Source: Gordonibacter urolithinfaciens
GTDB taxonomy: Bacteria > Actinomycetota > Coriobacteriia > Coriobacteriales > Eggerthellaceae
Reading direction: 5' to 3'
Length of the DNA: 64,000 nt
NCBI RefSeq assembly: GCF_900199375.1
Contig: NZ_LT900217.1
Span: 434,001-498,000 of the forward strand
Under the pieces are notes generated by a model. It saw only the letters and a program-made list of their open reading frames with translations, was not told the origin of the DNA and did not search any database. Positions 59,342 to 64,000 of this stretch are shown one piece after another (position 1 is the stretch's first letter; the number at the start of each line of letters is the position of its first letter). The position numbers and the translations under genes were made by a program.

Positions 59342-62300
59342 TTATGCTGGGGCGGTTTTCATCATCTCACCGATAAGTGCAACCAATTCAACACCGTAAT
59401 ACTGAGATGTAGCCCATTTCCCGCCCAATGATTCAACGGTTGGCGCACACCCTCGTTTGACATATCCGAAGCGAGGATCTACACAAACCTGCACCAACTC
59501 CTCCGTGGAGGCATATGCTTTCAAGTGCTGCACTTGGGCGCGGAGCCCAGTGCGCACATCTGCAAACGAGTTTCCAGGAACCCCATTTCCGGTTGCTCCA
59601 ATCCCAGCAAAATTACACTGCTCCGCCTTAACGTCACCCCCGAACTGCAGGTAACCTGTTTCCTTCATCGCCTGTGCGAACACCACCTCTGCCCTCACGC
59701 CCTCAACAGCAGCCTCTTCGCAGAGGATAGTGCAAAACTGCTCGATCGTTCCAGCGCCCTTTCCAGAATACGCATCAGCTGGATACTTCTTGCTTTTGCT
59801 ACTGAAGAAGGCGGACATCTGGGATGCGTCCACGTTCGAAACACCCATGATGCCATAACCAGATGATCCTTTATACTGCATGCCCACCGACGTTGCTCCG
59901 ACTAGAGCTGTCACTTCGTTGCCCGCCGTCAGATAAACATGGGCGGAATATGTTCGCTGCGTTGATATACTGTACTTGTGATCCCGGATATTTACGAGGG
60001 CCCTCCAGCTTCCGTCAGATTGCCTTGTTGCGTCATACCACCTTATATCGCTTTGATCGGCTGCAGACCAAAGCGGCACTTGAACTTTCGACACGCCGGA
60101 TGCAGATGACACGTCTCTCACAGCAACAGCAAACGTTCCGAGTTCTTCATTTTGGCTCTCAATCGAAACCGAGGCCGACGGCTCATCTATGGTAAAAGTC
60201 GTTGAGGACCATACGGGTTCCCCGAACACTGTTCCGTACATATGCACATTGTACGATCCTGGAGATTTGTGAGACGAGATAGGGATGGTAGCTCTCCAGA
60301 TGCCATCAACCAAGCTATACGAAGCCGAGTACCATATCATGTCGTCCTGCCCACCGACATCGCTCCACACCGGGAATCTGACAGCCGAAGAAGCACCCAA
60401 TCGTCCTCCCGATGCCTCGACAGTCGCCGTTTTCTGGTCGGCAGAAACCGTTGCCTTCAAAGTGAGCCGCCGCTCGTCATCACCGAGCTCTTTAGAAATG
60501 CTGAACGTCGCCGAGGCCCTCGGGAGGCACTCGCCGGCGTAGGTGGCGTAGGCCTGGGCCGAGTACTCGCCGTAGGCGCCGAACTCGGCGCCCAGGTCCA
60601 CCGACCCCGTCCAGCTGCCGTCGGCCTGGCGGTAGCCCTGGTACCACTTGGTGGGGCCGCCGCCGGGGGCGGTGACCGGGAAGCAGACGTTGGAGGGGGT
60701 CAGGGTGAAGCCGGACGCCTTGAGCCGCAGCGTGCCGTCGGACACGGCGGCCTCGAAGGCCACGGTCGGCTCCGCGACGCTGAACGTCGCCGAGGCCCTC
60801 GGGAGGCACTCGCCGGCGTAGGTGGCGTAGGCCTGGGCCGAGTACTCGCCGTAGGCGCCGAACTCGGCGCCCAGGTCCACCGACCCCGTCCAGCTGCCGT
60901 CGGCCTGGCGGTAGCCCTGGTACCACTTGGTGGGGCCGCCGCCGGGGGCGGTGACCGGGAAGCAGACGTTGGAGGGGGTCAGGGTGAAGCCGGACGCCTT
61001 GAGCCGCAGCGTGCCGTCGGACACGGCGGCCTCGAAGGCCACGGTCGGCTCCGCGACGCTGAACGTCGCCGAGGCCCTCGGGAGGCACTCGCCGGCGTAG
61101 GTGGCGTAGGCCTGGGCCGAGTACTCGCCGTAGGCGCCGAACTCGGCGCCCAGGTCCACCGACCCCGTCCAGCTGCCGTCGGCCTGGCGGTAGCCCTGGT
61201 ACCACTTGGTGGGGCCGCCGCCGGGGGCGGTGACCGGGAAGCAGACGTTGGAGGGGGTCAGGGTGAAGCCGGACGCCTTGAGCCGCAGCGTGCCGTCGGA
61301 CACGGCGGCCTCGAAGGCCACGGTCGGCTCCGCGACGCTGAACGTCGCCGAGGCCCTCGGGAGGCACTCGCCGGCGTAGGTGGCGTAGGCCTGGGCCGAG
61401 TACTCGCCGTAGGCGCCGAACTCGGCGCCCAGGTCCACCGACCCCGTCCAGCTGCCGTCGGCCTGGCGGTAGCCCTGGTACCACTTGGTGGGGCCGCCGC
61501 CGGGGGCGGTGACCGGGAAGCAGACGTTGGAGGGGGTCAGGGTGAAGCCGGACGCCTTGAGCCGCAGCGTGCCGTCGGACACGGCGGCCTCGAAGGCCAC
61601 GGTCGGCTCCGCGACGCTGAACGTCGCCGAGGCCCTCGGGAGGCACTCGCCGGCGTAGGTGGCGTAGGCCTGGGCCGAGTACTCGCCGTAGGCGCCGAAC
61701 TCGGCGCCCAGGTCCACCGACCCCGTCCAGCTGCCGTCGGCCTGGCGGTAGCCCTGGTACCACTTGGTGGGGCCGCCGCCGGGGGCGGTGACCGGGAAGC
61801 AGACGTTGGAGGGGGTCAGGGTGAAGCCGGACGCCTTGAGCCGCAGCGTGCCGTCGGACACGGCGGCCTCGAAGGCCACGGTCGGCTCCGCGACGCTGAA
61901 CGTCGCCGAGGCCCTCGGGAGGCACTCGCCGGCGTAGGTGGCGTAGGCCTGGGCCGAGTACTCGCCGTAGGCGCCGAACTCGGCGCCCAGGTCCACCGAC
62001 CCCGTCCAGCTGCCGTCGGCCTGGCGGTAGCCCTGGTACCACTTGGTGGGGCCGCCGCCGGGGGCGGTGACCGGGAAGCAGACGTTGGAGGGGGTCAGGG
62101 TGAAGCCGGACGCCTTGAGCCGCAGCGTGCCGTCGGACACGGCGGCCTCGAAGGCCACGGTCGGCTCCGCGACGCTGACAGAAGCTGAAGAAACCGCAAA
62201 CCCGGTCACACCCTTATCGAGGCTGCACCATGCCTTTACCTCATAGCTTCCATAGCTTCCCCCGGCTATATTCTTCTCACAACTCCACGACCCGTCCGCC

Positions 62301-64000
62301 TGCCGCACTCCTTGGCAGTAATCGATAGCTCCTGTCGGATCGACAACAGAAAAGCTCACGTTATCGGGAGGTGCCCCCCAGTTTGAGGTGTTCATTGACA
62401 GAATATCGCCATTTAGCTCAACCGTCATATCGGTTTTATTATATCCGACATCAATATGACGGTATTCCTTGATAGAGCCGTCTATGGTAGCGTAGGCGCA
62501 GACATCGTAGACACCATAAGTTGCTCCCAAATCGAAAGACCCTGTCCATGACCCGTCACTTTGCTCATAACCTTGCACCCATGTCGTTTCGCCAGTAGGA
62601 GCCAAAACGGAGAAGCATACATTGTCAGGATCGACCCCCCAGTTTCGCGTATCGAGCTCAAGGATACTTCCATTGATCTCAGAATGCACTTCTACCCTGC
62701 TCTTCGAAAGCCCGTACTGTTGAGCGATCCCGGTTGCGTCGGCAACACCCAAGGCTCTCAAATTGCCTTCATTGCTCAAAAAGGCAGCGTCAGAGGCGTT
62801 GTCGACAAATGCATGCTCAACAATAATACCGGGAATACCATATACGCGGCTTTCGTTAATCACCGTATAGAAATCCGCTAGATGACCGTCTTCGTAATAA
62901 TAAGGTCCAGAGCCTTGATAATACTCTGAATCACGGACTTTCACACCGCGATTAGCTAGCCCTAGTGAAGTAATTTGCTGCAGGATCTTCGTTGCAAGAG
63001 CCTCACCGGTCACATGAGTTTGGTGCTGATAAGAACTTCCGTTCGGAATATATACTTCCGCCCCGGAGCCGCCGCTCGCATTGCAGTGGATACTCACGAA
63101 AACGCTGGCGCCTTGCTGTACGGCCCTTGCCACCCTATCCAACAGACCAACGTACTCATCACCAGTTCGCGTCATTACCACACGCACACCGTAATACGAT
63201 TCCAATTCCTGCTGGCAATACTGCGCGATTTTGAGATTAAGATTCTTTTCAACCAAACCAAATCCAGACGCACCACCATCGCTACCGCCATGGCCGGGGT
63301 CGAGCGCCACCACAACATCAGAATCCCTGCTTGTGGCACTTCGCGATTGGCGGGAAGATGCTGCAAGCCCGTATTCACCTTGTTTGTTAGCCTGGGCCAC
63401 CTCTATCGCGCTTTCTAAGCTGCTCTCTTGAGATAGAGTTCCAGCCTCATCTATCGAATAGACGGTAACCTCTCCAGGATCGGCTTCTTCAGCAAACAGC
63501 GACACCGACGAGAGCACCTTGAAAGAATAATGGACATCTGTGTACTGGAAAAGATCTTCCGTCTCTTTTTGACCACCAGCATTCGAGTAGGAGAAACTTA
63601 TAAGCTCAATTCTCCCCGCCTCCATCTCCGTCGTGTCGATCGGAAAAAGAACAGCTCCTTCTACGGTATTGGAGGCAGCGACAACCCACTCTCCACCAGT
63701 CTCGGAACGTACCGTTAATCGAGCATCAGATACCGACGGGACATCATCGGCAAGTCCAATTACCACGTTTTGAATTCCACCAAAGTCGATCTCTGGCGAC
63801 TCGACATATACATATGCAGCAGCCGAAGTTTCAGCGTTTTGGTCGGATTCCTTCAAAACGGTGTCTTCAGAAGTTTCGCTCTCAACAGAAGATTCTTCGC
63901 TCTCCCCAGAAGCCTTATTCTGCTCGCTTTCGTCAACATCGTCTGTTTGGTCGGAAGCTGCCAATTGGTTGCTTTCAGCTTCGGCAGAGCCAGACTGGAA
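59342..64000 (-). CDS. Giant bifunctional autolysin: amidase_3, GBS-Bsp-like repeats, glucosaminidase (5' end beyond the window)
   Basis: 1552 residues are visible and the frame is open to the right edge, so the signal peptide and start are missing. Order: Ser/Glu-rich stretch; an unassigned domain (about 63450-63800); N-acetylmuramoyl-L-alanine amidase domain (about 62710-63320) with zinc ligands in LDPGHGGSDGG, VEKNLNL and SIHCNASGG and catalytic Glu in IVEHAFVDN. Then come two divergent, six identical and two more divergent GBS-Bsp-like repeats (NVCFPV...WYQGYRQADGSWTG type). A C-terminal glucosaminidase-type domain follows (about 59345-59850; AVEGVRAEVVFAQAMKETGYLQF, CNFAGIGATG). It should cut both peptide cross-bridges and glycan of peptidoglycan, like staphylococcal Atl. 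No SLH or LPxTG motif is seen at the C-terminus. Confidence 0.9.
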   Translation of the reverse strand, partial: FQSGSAEAESNQLAASDQTDDVDESEQNKASGESEESSVESETSEDTVLKESDQNAETSAAAYVYVESPEIDFGGIQNVVIGLADDVPSVSDARLTVRSETGGEWVVAASNTVEGAVLFPIDTTEMEAGRIELISFSYSNAGGQKETEDLFQYTDVHYSFKVLSSVSLFAEEADPGEVTVYSIDEAGTLSQESSLESAIEVAQANKQGEYGLAASSRQSRSATSRDSDVVVALDPGHGGSDGGASGFGLVEKNLNLKIAQYCQQELESYYGVRVVMTRTGDEYVGLLDRVARAVQQGASVFVSIHCNASGGSGAEVYIPNGSSYQHQTHVTGEALATKILQQITSLGLANRGVKVRDSEYYQGSGPYYYEDGHLADFYTVINESRVYGIPGIIVEHAFVDNASDAAFLSNEGNLRALGVADATGIAQQYGLSKSRVEVHSEINGSILELDTRNWGVDPDNVCFSVLAPTGETTWVQGYEQSDGSWTGSFDLGATYGVYDVCAYATIDGSIKEYRHIDVGYNKTDMTVELNGDILSMNTSNWGAPPDNVSFSVVDPTGAIDYCQGVRQADGSWSCEKNIAGGSYGSYEVKAWCSLDKGVTGFAVSSASVSVAEPTVAFEAAVSDGTLRLKASGFTLTPSNVCFPVTAPGGGPTKWYQGYRQADGSWTGSVDLGAEFGAYGEYSAQAYATYAGECLPRASATFSVAEPTVAFEAAVSDGTLRLKASGFTLTPSNVCFPVTAPGGGPTKWYQGYRQADGSWTGSVDLGAEFGAYGEYSAQAYATYAGECLPRASATFSVAEPTVAFEAAVSDGTLRLKASGFTLTPSNVCFPVTAPGGGPTKWYQGYRQADGSWTGSVDLGAEFGAYGEYSAQAYATYAGECLPRASATFSVAEPTVAFEAAVSDGTLRLKASGFTLTPSNVCFPVTAPGGGPTKWYQGYRQADGSWTGSVDLGAEFGAYGEYSAQAYATYAGECLPRASATFSVAEPTVAFEAAVSDGTLRLKASGFTLTPSNVCFPVTAPGGGPTKWYQGYRQADGSWTGSVDLGAEFGAYGEYSAQAYATYAGECLPRASATFSVAEPTVAFEAAVSDGTLRLKASGFTLTPSNVCFPVTAPGGGPTKWYQGYRQADGSWTGSVDLGAEFGAYGEYSAQAYATYAGECLPRASATFSISKELGDDERRLTLKATVSADQKTATVEASGGRLGASSAVRFPVWSDVGGQDDMIWYSASYSLVDGIWRATIPISSHKSPGSYNVHMYGTVFGEPVWSSTTFTIDEPSASVSIESQNEELGTFAVAVRDVSSASGVSKVQVPLWSAADQSDIRWYDATRQSDGSWRALVNIRDHKYSISTQRTYSAHVYLTAGNEVTALVGATSVGMQYKGSSGYGIMGVSNVDASQMSAFFSSKSKKYPADAYSGKGAGTIEQFCTILCEEAAVEGVRAEVVFAQAMKETGYLQFGGDVKAEQCNFAGIGATGNGVPGNSFADVRTGLRAQVQHLKAYASTEELVQVCVDPRFGYVKRGCAPTVESLGGKWATSQYYGVELVALIGEMMKTAPA
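60501..62174 (-). repeat. Six tandem 279-bp repeats inside the autolysin gene
   Basis: Units begin at 60501, 60780, 61059, 61338, 61617 and 61896; each is 279 bases (93 codons). They appear identical base for base to the eye. Sequence breaks away at 62175 and before 60501. The units are far GC-richer than the coding sequence on both sides of them. Confidence 0.92.

Noticed and set aside
60501-62174. Tandem repeats as a CRISPR array
   Set aside because: Units are 279 bases, directly adjacent, without spacers and in frame within a protein gene.
60242-62188. Long plus-strand open frame with six perfect repeats
   Set aside because: It is the antisense of the GC-rich autolysin repeats; its Gly/Arg/Ala-rich product has no family look, and the minus-strand frame has clear enzyme domains.

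Overview
The window looks like a chromosomal segment of a high-GC actinobacterium. An Eggerthellaceae/Coriobacteriia relative (Eggerthella-like) fits best. I infer this from very GC-rich housekeeping genes in a typical Gram-positive order (rplU-rpmA, then obg-proB-proA-nadD-yqeK-rsfS; secA-prfB-ftsE-ftsX-ctp), a two-gene transketolase, a GlnR-like orphan regulator beside glnA, and cell-wall proteins of the CWB2 and GBS-Bsp-like repeat types. No taxonomic marker such as 16S rRNA is present.

Region 1 (1-27.6 kb) is native high-GC core. On the minus strand lie secA, prfB, a split transketolase, ftsE, ftsX and a truncated S41 peptidase, with a CLC-type channel and a P1-family peptidase upstream. 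A large STAND/BTAD-type regulator and a BrnT/BrnA toxin-antitoxin pair run on the plus strand. The ribosomal-protein/obg/proline/NAD block and polA follow. Next is glnA with its GlnR-like regulator; a GTAAC-N6-GAAAC box sits over the -35 region of the glnA promoter. A lone Hpt protein and a universal stress protein close the region. Two large intergenic palindromes lie between proB and proA and upstream of polA.

Region 2 (27.7-59.2 kb) is a surface-polysaccharide locus. Its edges are native, GC-rich glycosyltransferase genes (27736-30976 and 58231-59220). Its middle (31.0-57.5 kb) is clearly AT-richer and looks acquired. It encodes dTDP-rhamnose synthesis (RmlA, B, C, D), a WecE-type aminotransferase that would use the RmlB product to make dTDP-Fuc4N, an ATP-grasp ligase and an extended SDR. 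It also holds a polyprenyl-phosphate glycosyltransferase, two tiny DMT membrane proteins and a YfhO-like protein, which together resemble an undecaprenyl-phosphate-sugar make/flip/transfer module. The rest is several GT2 enzymes, a Wzm/Wzt ABC exporter whose ATPase carries a CWB2-like C-terminal domain, two GT-C-like membrane proteins and a Wzx-like flippase.

Three genes of this acquired part (GlfT2-like transferase, wzm, wzx-like) are each broken by exactly one extra base in an A/T run of 8 or 9. This pattern suggests phase variation, transcriptional slippage or homopolymer sequencing error.

Region 3 (59.3-64.0 kb) is the C-terminal part of a giant secreted autolysin: amidase, ten GBS-Bsp-like repeats (six of them apparently identical 279-bp tandem copies of much higher GC than their flanks), and a glucosaminidase domain. 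It runs off the right edge of the window.
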